64,000 nucleotides of DNA from Mycobacterium sp. PSTR-4-N (GTDB lineage Bacteria > Actinomycetota > Actinomycetes > Mycobacteriales > Mycobacteriaceae). The notes under the pieces were generated by a model, which had not been told where the DNA came from, did no database searches, and saw nothing but the letters and a program-made list of their open reading frames with translations. Shown here one piece after another: positions 16,398 to 25,183 of this stretch. Position 1 is the stretch's first letter. Every line of letters begins with the position of its first letter. Both the position numbers and the translations under genes were made by a program. The stretch spans positions 62,001-126,000 of the forward strand of contig NZ_JAKRFN010000003.1 in assembly GCF_022348085.1 (NCBI RefSeq), written 5' to 3'.

Positions 16398-17699
16398 GTG
16401 CGCAACGTGCGGTCCGTCTGCGTGCCCGAGGTGGCACTCGAAGGACGCACGACCTCGCTCAGCCGCCACCGGGCCGAGGCGGTGTCACGCAGGGTCCGGG
16501 TGCTGACCATCGCCGGGTGGATCGCCGCCGCGGTGTCGCTGATCTTCGGGTCGTTCCAGGTGGTCGTCGGCGGTGGGTTCGCGTGGTTGGGCGTCGTCAA
16601 CATCCTGTGCGGGCTCGCCTTCCTGAGCATCCCGCGGTTGTGCCCGCTCGGTGAGGTCGTCGCCCCCGTGACATTCGTGGTCGTCGCCTATGTGTCGGTC
16701 GGGTTCTTCTGCTACACGATGGGCACCGACTCGGGGTTGCAGTTCTATTTCCTGGTCGCCGCGTCGCTGACGGTCCTCACGTTGGGCATCGAACGCATCA
16801 CGTTGGCCTCGGCCATCGCCGGCACCGGAGTGGTCCTGATCATCGTGCTCGAACTGACCGTGCCCGACGATCGTGGTCTCGGTCCGTCGTGGTTCCTCAA
16901 AGTCGGCTTCGTGTCCTCGGTGGTCTCGTCGGTGGTGATGATCGTGGCGACGCTGTGGTACACGCTGCGCGAGACCGAGCGCGCCGAGCGCGCGATGGAA
17001 GCCGAGTACGAGCGGTCCGAGCGGTTGCTGGCCAACATCCTGCCCGAGACCATCGCCGACCGGCTCAAGGATCCGGCCCGCTCGGTGATCGCCGACAAGT
17101 ACGACGATGCGTCCATTCTCTTCGCCGACATCGCGGGATACACCAAGCGTGCCAGTGACACCGCGCCCGCCGAACTCGTCCGGTTCCTCGACCGGCTCTA
17201 CACCGACCTCGATGCGCTGGTCGATCAGCACGGCCTCGAGAAGGTGAAGACCAGCGGGGATTCCTACATGGTGGTCAGCGGCGTACCCACCCCGCGCGCC
17301 GACCACCTCGAGGCTCTAGCCGCGCTGGCGCTCGACATGGCGGATGCCGTCGCCGGTCTGACCGATGCGCAGGGTCGGGCGGTGCCGCTGCGGATCGGGA
17401 TGGCGTGCGGACCGGTGGTCGCCGGCGTCGTCGGCGCGAGGAAGTTCTTCTACGACGTCTGGGGCGACGCGGTCAACATCGCTTCTCGCATGGAGACCAC
17501 CGATGTCGAGGGCCGCATCCAGGTGCCCGACGAGGTCTACGAACGGCTCAGACATCGCTTCGTGCTCGAAGAGCGCGGCCTGGTCGACGTGAAAGGCAAG
17601 GGCCCGATGCACACCTGGTATCTGGTCGGGCGTCGGGCCTCGGCCGCCACGCCGGCCGAAAAGCCTTCTGCCGTCACACCTTCCGGTTCTCCGACTTGA
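16398..17699 (+). CDS. cya: Membrane-bound class III adenylate cyclase (Rv1625c type)
   Basis: A 433-residue enzyme making cAMP from ATP. Six hydrophobic segments (~37-188) anchor it, followed by a cyclase-transducer helix (RETERAERAMEAEYERSERLL) and one catalytic domain that must dimerise. The catalytic residues are all present: metal ligands Asp244 and Asp288, adenine-specifying Lys284 and Asp353, transition-state residues Asn360 and Arg364. Each lies exactly 12 positions before its Rv1625c counterpart. The leaderless GTG start follows a TAAGCT box. The 3' end overlaps dps by 26 bp. Confidence 0.95.
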   Translation: MRNVRSVCVPEVALEGRTTSLSRHRAEAVSRRVRVLTIAGWIAAAVSLIFGSFQVVVGGGFAWLGVVNILCGLAFLSIPRLCPLGEVVAPVTFVVVAYVSVGFFCYTMGTDSGLQFYFLVAASLTVLTLGIERITLASAIAGTGVVLIIVLELTVPDDRGLGPSWFLKVGFVSSVVSSVVMIVATLWYTLRETERAERAMEAEYERSERLLANILPETIADRLKDPARSVIADKYDDASILFADIAGYTKRASDTAPAELVRFLDRLYTDLDALVDQHGLEKVKTSGDSYMVVSGVPTPRADHLEALAALALDMADAVAGLTDAQGRAVPLRIGMACGPVVAGVVGARKFFYDVWGDAVNIASRMETTDVEGRIQVPDEVYERLRHRFVLEERGLVDVKGKGPMHTWYLVGRRASAATPAEKPSAVTPSGSPT

Positions 17700-18177
17700 G
17701 CAGCCACGCCAGCTTTTCCAGCCCGTCGATGAGCTGATGCAAGATGTCCGCGGTGCTCGCGTCTTCGGCATCGACTGCGTCGTGCACATCCCGCAGCGTC
17801 GCGACGACGGCGTAGATGCGGGTGGTGACGAGGTCGACGACCTCGGCGCTGCCGTGCTCGAACGCGGGGAACTCGGGCAGCGAGGTGGTCGAGGCGACGG
17901 TGTCGGACCGGCCGTCGGGCACCGCGTCGAGCGCCCGCATGCGTTCGGCGATGGTGTCACTGGCCTCGCGGGCGAAGTCGACGACCTCGTCGAGTTGCAG
18001 ATGCAGATCGCGGAAGTTGGTGCCGACCACGTTCCAGTGCGCCTGCTTGCCCTGCAGGTGCAGTTCGATGACGTCGACGAGTACGCGCTGCAGCGCTGCG
18101 GACAGGTCAGAGGACGCCTGGAAGCCGACGATGTCGGCTTCGGTCTTGCGAGAGTGAGACTGTGTGTTCATAACCAT
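17674..18177 (-). CDS. dps: Dps family ferritin-like DNA-binding protein (Dps2 type)
   Basis: A 167-residue mini-ferritin that stores iron and protects DNA. LQGKQAHWNVVGTNFRDLHLQLDEVVDFAREASDTIAER carries the inter-subunit ferroxidase ligands, and the SENRKV end is that of M. smegmatis Dps2. AGGAG lies 8 nt upstream of the chosen ATG at 18177; a second ATG is at 18171. A promoter with a palindrome precedes it, overlapping the stop of the DUF2339 gene. Confidence 0.93.
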   Translation of the reverse strand: MVMNTQSHSRKTEADIVGFQASSDLSAALQRVLVDVIELHLQGKQAHWNVVGTNFRDLHLQLDEVVDFAREASDTIAERMRALDAVPDGRSDTVASTTSLPEFPAFEHGSAEVVDLVTTRIYAVVATLRDVHDAVDAEDASTADILHQLIDGLEKLAWLLKSENRKV

Positions 18178-18193
18178 GACAACATCTCCTTTT

Positions 18194-18212
18194 CTGGACT
18201 CAATCCAGTCTA
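18194..18212 (-). promoter_or_regulatory. dps promoter with a palindromic operator (possibly FurA-like)
   Basis: On the minus strand a TAGACT -10 box (18207-18212) overlaps a 15-bp palindrome with arms CTGGA/TCCAG. A second nested repeat GACT/AGTC shares the same bases, and an AGAAAAGGAG stretch follows. The arrangement resembles, from memory, the FurA-controlled furA-katG promoter. The regulator is inferred. Confidence 0.45.
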
Positions 18213-19967
18213 GTGTGTGTCGACGGTCACGTGATCCTGACGTTCCAGCAGCCGGGCATATCCGGCGCCCATACCGAGCAGGATCAGCCCGACGACGATG
18301 AACACCGCCACTCGGAACATCCCGTCGAGTGAGCCCAGATCGAACAGGAACAGCTTGGCCACCGCGGCGCCCACGAGCCCGAGGCCGCCGGCGATCGGTA
18401 CCGACCGGTCGGTCCGCGGCACACGCACGGCGTGCGCGAGCAGCGCCGCCGCCATGGCGATCCAGCAGATCGTCGCCACCATGTGCCCTGCGTAGAAACC
18501 GCGGCCATGTCCACCGATCAGCACTCCGGCGGTGACGGCGAAGCACGTGACCGCGAAGGCGACGATCCCGGCGGCCACCGCCGCCCACACTGCTCGCTGC
18601 GGGCCCGACCACGACCACGCGATCGCGACCGCGGCGATACCGACCAGGATGCTCGACACCAGGGTGGACGCGCGTGCCGATTCCACCGCGTCCGCGGCGG
18701 ACAGCAGAACGCTCGGCGGAGCGTAGGCGACATGCAGCAGCGCCCCGATCGCAGCGAAAAGCATTGCCGCACTGCGCGCGATGACATCGCGCCGGCCGGC
18801 GACAGCGACCACGACGGCCATCGCGAGCAGGATCGGGCCCGCCACCGGTCCGTCGAAGGCGACCGTTACCGCGATCAGGGCGCTCACCGCCGACAGCGCG
18901 GAGAACACCCGGCGGGCGATGCCCGCGACGCCCGGCAGCTGATCGCCCACCAACACGATCGCCAGGAGCGCACCCGCCAGCGCAGCGATCATCAGCGCGG
19001 CGACCACCCGGTCGACGACCAACCCGACGCACAGCAGCGGCGTCACCCCCGCCGCGGTCAGAAGCGCGAGCGGAGCACCGCGACGCGAACCGGGCAGCAG
19101 CACCACCGCTGCGACGACAGCCAGCACCGCGGCGATCGCACAGGCGCCGGCCAGCCACAGGTCGTCCCGCCCGTCGAAATGGCGCACGACGAGTGCGAAC
19201 AGCACGGGGAAGGTCGCCGCGGCGGTGCGCGCCGCATGCAGCCACACCCAGTCCTTGCCCAGCTGCACCGGCAACGAGGCAGCGGCGAGCGCCAGCATGA
19301 AGCCGACCAACAGCAGGGTGTTGCCGTCCGCGACCACCGGAGCCAGCACGGTCAACGGGATGAGCACCAGCAGGCCGAGGTGCTCGGAGTCCCAGCGGCG
19401 CGCGAGCGTCAACCCCGCTCCGCCGACCGCGGAGGCGAGTACCAGTCCCACGCCCGCAGGAACCCATCCGTAGATGGTCGTGACGGCGATGACGTCCATG
19501 TACGCCGCGGCGATCCCGGTGGCCGTCACGGCGATCGCGCCGACACGACCTCCGGAACGGTTCTGCAGTCGCCGTCCTGCAGCCACCAGCGCGACGGCCA
19601 ACACCACGCCGCCGGCCACGCGAAACTCGGGCCGCAGGATGCCGGCCTGAGCGGCGAGCACCAGCAGCAGCACGACGCCCATCAGCGTCACCGCGACGCC
19701 GGCGACCGCGAGCAGCTTGCCGATCCAGCCCTCCGAACGCTCGCGCACGGGGGCAGGCATCGGAGGTGGCGGCAGAGGCGCCGGCCGCGGCACGTAGCTG
19801 GGGCCGGCCGGTACGTACGGCTGGGGCGCGGTGCGCGGCGGCGCAGGACGCGCGGCGAGAGTTCGATCGAGCTCGGCCAGGTCGGCGGAGACGCGGGCAA
19901 GCTGCTGCGAGAGCGCGATCAACTCCGCGGACAACCGGGCGACGACAGGTGCGTGCGGTTCGGTCAT
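18210..19967 (-). CDS. DUF2339 polytopic membrane protein
   Basis: A 585-residue protein. Residues 1-45 form a helical, probably coiled-coil segment (LSAELIALSQQLARVSADLAELDRTL). Residues 46-80 are a Pro-rich linker, and the rest contains more than 15 closely packed hydrophobic helices. A conserved loop SEGWIGKLLAVAGVAV starts the membrane part. The family has no assigned function. It lies 43 bp after the response-regulator gene and shares its stop region with the dps promoter. Confidence 0.8.
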   Translation of the reverse strand: MTEPHAPVVARLSAELIALSQQLARVSADLAELDRTLAARPAPPRTAPQPYVPAGPSYVPRPAPLPPPPMPAPVRERSEGWIGKLLAVAGVAVTLMGVVLLLVLAAQAGILRPEFRVAGGVVLAVALVAAGRRLQNRSGGRVGAIAVTATGIAAAYMDVIAVTTIYGWVPAGVGLVLASAVGGAGLTLARRWDSEHLGLLVLIPLTVLAPVVADGNTLLLVGFMLALAAASLPVQLGKDWVWLHAARTAAATFPVLFALVVRHFDGRDDLWLAGACAIAAVLAVVAAVVLLPGSRRGAPLALLTAAGVTPLLCVGLVVDRVVAALMIAALAGALLAIVLVGDQLPGVAGIARRVFSALSAVSALIAVTVAFDGPVAGPILLAMAVVVAVAGRRDVIARSAAMLFAAIGALLHVAYAPPSVLLSAADAVESARASTLVSSILVGIAAVAIAWSWSGPQRAVWAAVAAGIVAFAVTCFAVTAGVLIGGHGRGFYAGHMVATICWIAMAAALLAHAVRVPRTDRSVPIAGGLGLVGAAVAKLFLFDLGSLDGMFRVAVFIVVGLILLGMGAGYARLLERQDHVTVDTH

Positions 19968-20010
19968 GACGCCATGGTGGCAATCAGATGTGCCCGGCGG
20001 ATGAGTACAA

Positions 20011-20667
20011 CTACTCGTCGAGTCCGTGCTCGATCGCGTAGCGCGCGAGTTCCACCCGGTTGGCCACCTGCAGCTTGCGGAACGTGGCCTGCACGTGGTT
20101 CTCGACGGTGCGGTGACTCAGCGACAGTCGGGCGGCGATCTGTTTGGCGGTCAACCCCTTGGCGACGTAGCGCAGGATCTCGGTCTCCCGCTCGGTCAGG
20201 CTCGGCTGCGCCGGACCAGGTTCGTCGCGGGCGATGCGTCGGTACTCCCCCAGCACCAGGCCTGCGAGGCCCGGCGTGAACACCGCGCGGCCTCCGGCTG
20301 TGGCGCGCACAGCGTCGGCGAGATCCTGCTTGGAGGCACTCTTGACGAGGTACCCGGTGGCCCCGGCCTTGACCGCCTCGAGCACGTCGTCGCGTTCGTC
20401 GGACGCCGAGAGCACCAGCACCCGGGAGGACGGTGACACGGCCAGCACCTGCGCGGTGGCCGCGGCGCCGTCCCCGTCGGCCAGGCGCATGTCCATCACG
20501 ACGACGGCGGGACGCACGACGGCGGCGCGGCGTGCCGCAGAGCCGACCCCGTCTGCCGTCGCGACCACGTCGAATCCGTCGTCGGCCAGGTCGCGCGCCA
20601 CCGCGTCACGCCAGATTGGGTGGTCGTCGACGACCATCACCGTGATCGCGGTACCGTCAGCTCCCAT
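20011..20667 (-). CDS. LuxR-type response regulator (MacR-like)
   Basis: A 218-residue NarL/FixJ-type response regulator. The receiver domain has acidic residues in VMVVDDHP, phospho-acceptor Asp59 in VVMDMRLADGD, Ser in VLSASD, and Lys in GYLVKSAS. The LuxR helix-turn-helix follows at ~155-215 (LTERETEILRYVAKGLTAKQIAARLSLSHRTVENH). I prefer the ATG at 20667, after a G-rich site, but an ATG at 20637 overlaps the kinase stop as TGATG. It pairs with the kinase immediately upstream. Confidence 0.88.
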   Translation of the reverse strand: MGADGTAITVMVVDDHPIWRDAVARDLADDGFDVVATADGVGSAARRAAVVRPAVVVMDMRLADGDGAAATAQVLAVSPSSRVLVLSASDERDDVLEAVKAGATGYLVKSASKQDLADAVRATAGGRAVFTPGLAGLVLGEYRRIARDEPGPAQPSLTERETEILRYVAKGLTAKQIAARLSLSHRTVENHVQATFRKLQVANRVELARYAIEHGLDE

Positions 20668-21713
20668 TCGACCCCCATTCCCGGTCCGGTGTGCAACTCC
20701 GCCCGGCCACCCAGCCAATCCATCCGTCCCACAATCGATTTCGCGATACCGATGCGACCCTCGGTGACCGCTTCGGAGAGTCGCCCGTCGGCGATCCCCA
20801 CGCCGTCGTCGCGCACGCTCACCGTCACCGCGTCGTCGAGGTCTTCCAGCAGAACATACGCGCGGGCGCCGTCGCCGGCGTGCGCCTCGACGTTGTCGAG
20901 CGCGTTGCCGACCGCGGCGCACAGTTCGTCGGCCACCGCGGAATCGAGCAGCACCGCGTGCGCGGGCACGCTGACCGACACCCGGTCGGTGGCCCGACGC
21001 CGCAGCATCGCACCGAGGTCGGCCTGCGCTCCCGGCACGGTCTCATCCCCCGCCACCACCAGGCGTCGCAGCGCGCGTTCCTGCTCACCCGCGAGCTCAG
21101 CCAATTGCGCTGTGTCACCGCCGATCTCATGGCCCCGGCGCGCCACCAGGGCCAGCACCTGCAGGACACCGTCATGCACGTGGCGGGACAACCGCTCTCG
21201 TTCGATGACCGACGCAGAGAGTCGAGCGGCCCGTTCCAGCTCGGCGTGGGCGCGCCGAGCGGTCTGCGCGGCCATCCCCACCGCCAAGCCCACCGCCAAT
21301 TCGATGACGATCGTCGCGTTGCGGCTGACATCGACGTTGACGTACCCCTTGAGCGCCGCGCCGAGTGACATCACCACCAGGCCGACGAGCATCCCGCCGA
21401 CCGGACCGAACAGGATGGCCGCCGAGATCGTGGCATTGGTGGCCCACAGCGTCGTCGGCAGTGACTGGTTGTCGGCGATCCACGCATCGGAGGCGACCAG
21501 CTCGGTGCACATCACCAAGGCCACCACCACCGCCAACTCGGTCAGCACCCACACCGGGCGACGCCCGAAGCCCTGCAGGTAGGCGACCGCGCACGCGAGG
21601 CTCCAGCCGATCAGAGCCGCGAAGACCAGCCAGCCGCCGAGCGGGCTCGCCAGCTCGTCGTTGACCGCGAGCCCGAATCCCAGCGCATACAGGCAGCTGA
21701 GCAGCCGGAACAC
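20637..21713 (-). CDS. Sensor histidine kinase (MacS-like, HisKA_3 type)
   Basis: A ~358-residue membrane sensor kinase. About five hydrophobic segments fill residues 1-150. The phospho-acceptor box is ERERLSRHVHDGVLQVLAL with His180 as the likely site, followed by an HATPase domain (GNALDNVEAHAG as N-box, DDGVGIADGRL as G1). The recorded GTG start lacks a ribosome binding site, and in-frame sequence upstream (PLWRAAQ) matches the N-terminal pattern of MacS-type kinases, so the real start may be ~10-20 codons earlier, at or inside the glnQ end. The stimulus is unknown; linkage to an ABC importer suggests a nutrient or envelope signal. Confidence 0.82.
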   Translation of the reverse strand: MFRLLSCLYALGFGLAVNDELASPLGGWLVFAALIGWSLACAVAYLQGFGRRPVWVLTELAVVVALVMCTELVASDAWIADNQSLPTTLWATNATISAAILFGPVGGMLVGLVVMSLGAALKGYVNVDVSRNATIVIELAVGLAVGMAAQTARRAHAELERAARLSASVIERERLSRHVHDGVLQVLALVARRGHEIGGDTAQLAELAGEQERALRRLVVAGDETVPGAQADLGAMLRRRATDRVSVSVPAHAVLLDSAVADELCAAVGNALDNVEAHAGDGARAYVLLEDLDDAVTVSVRDDGVGIADGRLSEAVTEGRIGIAKSIVGRMDWLGGRAELHTGPGMGVEWELTVPRSR

Positions 21714-21751
21714 CTGGGCGGCCCGCCACAGCGGCGTGACCGGATCCGGCG

Positions 21752-22525
21752 CTACATCACCTTGGAGAGAAACGCTTGGGTCCGTTCGTGTTGGGGGTTG
21801 GCCATGATCGTGCGCGGGTCACCCCGCTCGACGACGACGCCGGCGTCCATGAATGCGAGTTCGTCGGCGACTTCCCGCGCGAAGCCCATCTCGTGCGTGA
21901 CGACCACCATCGTCATGCCCTCCGACGCCAGCGTCTTCATTACCGTGAGGACCTCACCCACCAGTTCGGGGTCCAGCGCCGAGGTGGGTTCGTCGAACAG
22001 CATCAGCTTCGGATCCATGGCCAGCGCGCGGGCGATCGCGACCCGCTGTTGCTGCCCGCCCGACAGCTGCGCCGGGTAGGCAGCGGCCTTGTCGGCCAAC
22101 CCCACCCGGTCGAGCAGTTCCTTGGCGCGCTCGGTGGCTTTCGCCTTGTTCACGCCCTTGACCTGGATCGGCGCCTCGATGACGTTGCCGAGCGCCGTGC
22201 GGTGCGGGAAGAGGTTGAAGTGCTGGAACACCATGCCCACCTCGCGGCGCTGCTTGGCGACCTCGCTGGGCTTCATCTCGTGCAGTTTGCCACCGCGCTC
22301 GGTGTAGCCGACGAGTTCGCCGTCGACGTAGAGCCGGCCCGCGCTCACCGTCTCGAGGTGGTTGATGCACCGCAGGAACGTCGACTTCCCGGAGCCCGAC
22401 GGTCCGACCAGGACCAGCACCTGCCCTCTCTGCACCTCCAGCGTGATGCCCTTGAGGACCTTGAGCGCGCCGAAGTCCTTGCACACCGATTCGGCCTTCA
22501 CCATGGGCCGGGCTGCTTGCGTCAC
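21752..22525 (-). CDS. glnQ: Polar amino acid ABC transporter, ATP-binding protein (GlnQ type)
   Basis: A 257-residue ATPase of the polar amino acid uptake family. Walker A is GPSGSGKST, the Q-loop [10 protein letters not shown] is typical of GlnQ/HisP, the signature is [15 protein letters not shown], Walker B is [13 protein letters not shown] and the switch [15 protein letters not shown]. The GTG at 22525 overlaps the permease stop (GTGA) and follows AGGTGGG; the ATG at 22504 lacks such a site. It energises the permease upstream. Confidence 0.93.
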   Translation of the reverse strand: MTQAARPMVKAESVCKDFGALKVLKGITLEVQRGQVLVLVGPSGSGKSTFLRCINHLETVSAGRLYVDGELVGYTERGGKLHEMKPSEVAKQRREVGMVFQHFNLFPHRTALGNVIEAPIQVKGVNKAKATERAKELLDRVGLADKAAAYPAQLSGGQQQRVAIARALAMDPKLMLFDEPTSALDPELVGEVLTVMKTLASEGMTMVVVTHEMGFAREVADELAFMDAGVVVERGDPRTIMANPQHERTQAFLSKVM

Positions 22526-23439
22526 ATCCCACCTGTACTTGCCTGCGCCTTGGCCAGCGCGTCGAGTTGCTTGGTCGTCAGCTTGCGTGACGCGCCTCGG
22601 GAGAAGTACCGCTCGAGGTAGTACTGGCCGACCATCAGGATGCTGGTCACCACCAGGTACCAGAACGCGGCCACCATCAGCAGCGGCACGGGTTCGAAGG
22701 TACGCGCCGCGATCTCTCGGGCGGTGATGCCGAACAGGTCCAGCGTGAACGGCACTGCAGTCACCAGCGAGGTGGTCTTCAGCATGCTGATGACCTCGTT
22801 GCCGGTGGGCGGGATGATCACCCGCATGGCCTGGGGCAGCACGGTGCGGCGCATCGCCAACCCCCAGGACATGCCCAGCGCGGTCGACGCCTCGAGCTGC
22901 CCCTCGGGCACCGACGTGATGCCCGCACGGATGATCTCGGCCATGTAGGCCGCCTCGTTCAGCGCCAGGCCCAGTGTGGCGAGCAGGAACGGGATCGACA
23001 GGCTCTGCAGATCGACCTGGAAGAAGGACGGACCGAACGGCACGCCCAGCTGCACCTGCTGGTAGATCGTCGGGATCAGGCCCCAGAACACCAGCTGCAC
23101 GTAGATCGGTGTGCCGCGGAAGATCCACAGGTACACCCACGCCACCCAGCGGAACACCGGGTTGGGTGAGAGCCGCATGACAGCCAGGAGTATCCCGAGC
23201 GCGATCGCCAGCACCATCGAGTAGACGGTCAGCTGCAAGGTGTTGACCAGTCCGACCGTCAGCACCCGCTGGTCGAAGAGGTACTCGGCGAACACCGACC
23301 AGCGGTAGGCCGGATTGGTGGCCGCCCCGTAGATGAACAGGCCGGCAAGGATGAGGATGACGGCCGCCGCCACCCACCGCCACGGGTGCTTCAGCGGTAC
23401 CGCGTCGATGGTCTGCGGCGGCGCGCCGGCATCACTCAT
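22522..23439 (-). CDS. Polar amino acid ABC transporter permease (GlnP type)
   Basis: A 305-residue inner-membrane permease with about five to six helices. The inner-membrane signature [19 protein letters not shown] followed by [15 protein letters not shown] is diagnostic for His/Glu/Gln-type permeases. As the only permease here it probably forms a homodimer. It lies 15 bp after the binding-protein gene. Confidence 0.92.
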   Translation of the reverse strand: MSDAGAPPQTIDAVPLKHPWRWVAAAVILILAGLFIYGAATNPAYRWSVFAEYLFDQRVLTVGLVNTLQLTVYSMVLAIALGILLAVMRLSPNPVFRWVAWVYLWIFRGTPIYVQLVFWGLIPTIYQQVQLGVPFGPSFFQVDLQSLSIPFLLATLGLALNEAAYMAEIIRAGITSVPEGQLEASTALGMSWGLAMRRTVLPQAMRVIIPPTGNEVISMLKTTSLVTAVPFTLDLFGITAREIAARTFEPVPLLMVAAFWYLVVTSILMVGQYYLERYFSRGASRKLTTKQLDALAKAQASTGGM

Positions 23440-23454
23440 CAGATCCGCTTTCGC

Positions 23455-24381
23455 CTAGGAGACCGCGCCGTTGATCACGGGCTTGTCGATCATGCCCGCT
23501 TCCAGGCCCCAGTTCCCGGCGATCTCCTTGTACTTGCCGTTCTCGATCAGGTGCTCGAGAGCCTGCAGCAGCGACTGCGCCAGCGGCGACCCCTTCGCGA
23601 CCGGCCACCCGTAGGGCGCCGAGTCGAAGGTCTCGCCGGCCTGCTCGAGCTTGCCGTTGGTCTGCTTGATCGCATACAGCGTCACGGGCGAGTCCGCCGA
23701 CATGGCGTCGGCCTGACCGAGCACCACGGCGTTGGTGGCCGCGTCCTGACCGTCGAACGGCACGATGCTGATGGCGGGCTTGCCCTCGTCGGTGCACTTC
23801 TTGCTCTTGGCGGGCAGCTCGTCGGTCTCCTGGACGGTGGTGGCCTGCACCGCGACCCTCTTGCCGCACGCGTTGTTCGGGTCGATGCCGGCGCCGGGCT
23901 TCTGCGCCCAGGCCGTGCCCGCGGAGAAGTAGGTGACGAAGTCGACCGACTGCTCGCGCTCCTTGCTGTCGGTGAACGACGACATCCCGACGTTGAAGGT
24001 GCCCTGCTGGATGGACGGGATGATCTTGGCGAAGTCGGCTTCGCGGTACTCCGGGGTCAGCCCGAGCGTGCCGGCGATCGCGTTCATCAGGTCGACGTCG
24101 AAGCCGACGATCTTGCCGTCGGGATCCTTGAACTCATTCGGGGCGTAGGGAATGTTGACCCCGATGACGAGCTTGCCGGAGGACTTGATGGCCTCGGGCA
24201 CGGTGTTGGCGATCTCGTCGACCTTTTCCGCCGGAGCCGCACTGGCGCTCGAGCTGCCGCCACCGCTGCCACCCGAGTCGCCGCCGCTGGCACAGCCCGA
24301 CAACGCCAGGGCACCCGTTGCGGCGAAGACCGCCACGGCCCGCCAGATCTTCGTCCGGCGGTCTTGCTTTTCACCCAACAC
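23455..24381 (-). CDS. Polar amino acid ABC transporter, substrate-binding lipoprotein
   Basis: A ~308-residue lipoprotein with lipobox LALSGC (Cys30), a Gly/Ser-rich linker and a type 2 periplasmic-binding fold (KLVIGVNIPYAPNEF, KIVGFDVDLMNAIAGTLGL, WGLEAGMIDKPVING). Of the two possible starts, the GTG at 24381 has AGAGG 5 nt upstream and gives a compact signal peptide. The ATG at 24417 gives 12 extra residues but has no ribosome binding site. It is the first gene of the operon glnH-P-Q. Specificity, perhaps Glu/Gln or a cationic amino acid, is not readable. Confidence 0.88.
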   Translation of the reverse strand: MLGEKQDRRTKIWRAVAVFAATGALALSGCASGGDSGGSGGGSSSASAAPAEKVDEIANTVPEAIKSSGKLVIGVNIPYAPNEFKDPDGKIVGFDVDLMNAIAGTLGLTPEYREADFAKIIPSIQQGTFNVGMSSFTDSKEREQSVDFVTYFSAGTAWAQKPGAGIDPNNACGKRVAVQATTVQETDELPAKSKKCTDEGKPAISIVPFDGQDAATNAVVLGQADAMSADSPVTLYAIKQTNGKLEQAGETFDSAPYGWPVAKGSPLAQSLLQALEHLIENGKYKEIAGNWGLEAGMIDKPVINGAVS

Positions 24382-24541
24382 TGTTGCCTCTACTTTCTCT
24401 CCGGCATGTCCAGCCATGGACGTTAACGACCGATGACCCGGCGCGCAGCGCCGGTAACGGAACAGTAGTAGAGCTGTAACGCTGTAGCAGGGGAACGCAA
24501 GCTATCCCAAATCCTGATTCCGCTTGTGCCACACTGCGCGC

Positions 24542-25120
24542 ATGGAAACCCCTGCTCCCCCCAGCATGCTTGCGCATTTGTGGAAAACGGCGCTGATTTC
24601 GGGCGTCCTCGCGGTGATCCTCGGTGTCTGCGTTCTCGTGTGGCCGGCCATCACCATCGTCGTCGCCGCGATCTTCTTCGGCGCGTACCTGTTGATCTCC
24701 GGCATCTGGCAGGTCGTCTTCGCCTTCAGCCTGCACGTGTCGGCCGGCGGCCGGGTCCTGCTGTTCATCAGCGGGGCGGCCGCACTCATCCTCGCGGTGC
24801 TGTGCTTTCGAAGCTTGGCGAACTCGATCCTGCTGCTGGCCATCTGGATCGGCATCGGCTTCATCTTCCGCGGCGTGGCCACCGCGGTGTCGGCGATCAG
24901 CGATCCGACGCTGCCCGGGCGTGGCTGGGCGATCGTCATCGGCGTGATCAGCCTGATCGCCGGCGTCGTCATGCTCGCGTCGCCGTTCGCATCGCTGGCC
25001 ACCCTGGCCCTGGTGGTCGGCATCTGGCTGGTCGTTCTCGGCGTCTTCGAGGTCGCATCGGCGATCGGCCTGCGTAAGGCTGTCACGAAGGGCCCTGCGA
25101 CCAGGGTCGAAAGCCCCTAG
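24542..25120 (+). CDS. HdeD family membrane protein (DUF308)
   Basis: A 192-residue protein with six membrane helices arranged as three hairpins (repeating LIL..GV.V.. patterns), typical of the HdeD/DUF308 family linked to acid or general stress in enterobacteria. The ATG at 24542 is chosen; an in-frame GTG at 24524 would add six unlikely residues. It sits alone between the divergent ABC importer and cydA, without an obvious partner. Confidence 0.78.
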   Translation: METPAPPSMLAHLWKTALISGVLAVILGVCVLVWPAITIVVAAIFFGAYLLISGIWQVVFAFSLHVSAGGRVLLFISGAAALILAVLCFRSLANSILLLAIWIGIGFIFRGVATAVSAISDPTLPGRGWAIVIGVISLIAGVVMLASPFASLATLALVVGIWLVVLGVFEVASAIGLRKAVTKGPATRVESP

Positions 25121-25142
25121 CCGTCACGAGCCTTTCCGCTAC

Positions 25143-25162
25143 TACACTGTGTCGTAGAGTGT
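25143..25162 (+). promoter_or_regulatory. Probable cydAB promoter with an inverted repeat
   Basis: TACACT (25143-25148) fits a TANNNT -10 box 35 bp before the cydA ATG. It is part of an inverted repeat ACACT-N9-AGTGT (25144-25162), which could bind a CRP-like or other redox regulator. AAGGGAG (25171-25177) is the ribosome binding site. The regulator is not identified. Confidence 0.45.
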
Positions 25163-25183
25163 GGGTGGACAAGGGAGTGGCGC

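Noticed and set aside
18432..20279. 615-codon plus-strand frame opposite the DUF2339 gene
   Set aside because: The predicted product is a His/Arg/Gln-rich low-complexity chain, the complement of hydrophobic codons.
24418..24541. GlnR-type nitrogen operator upstream of the ABC importer
   Set aside because: Two GTAACG motifs are present, but the spacing does not fit the GTnAC-n6-GAAAC pattern well enough to call.
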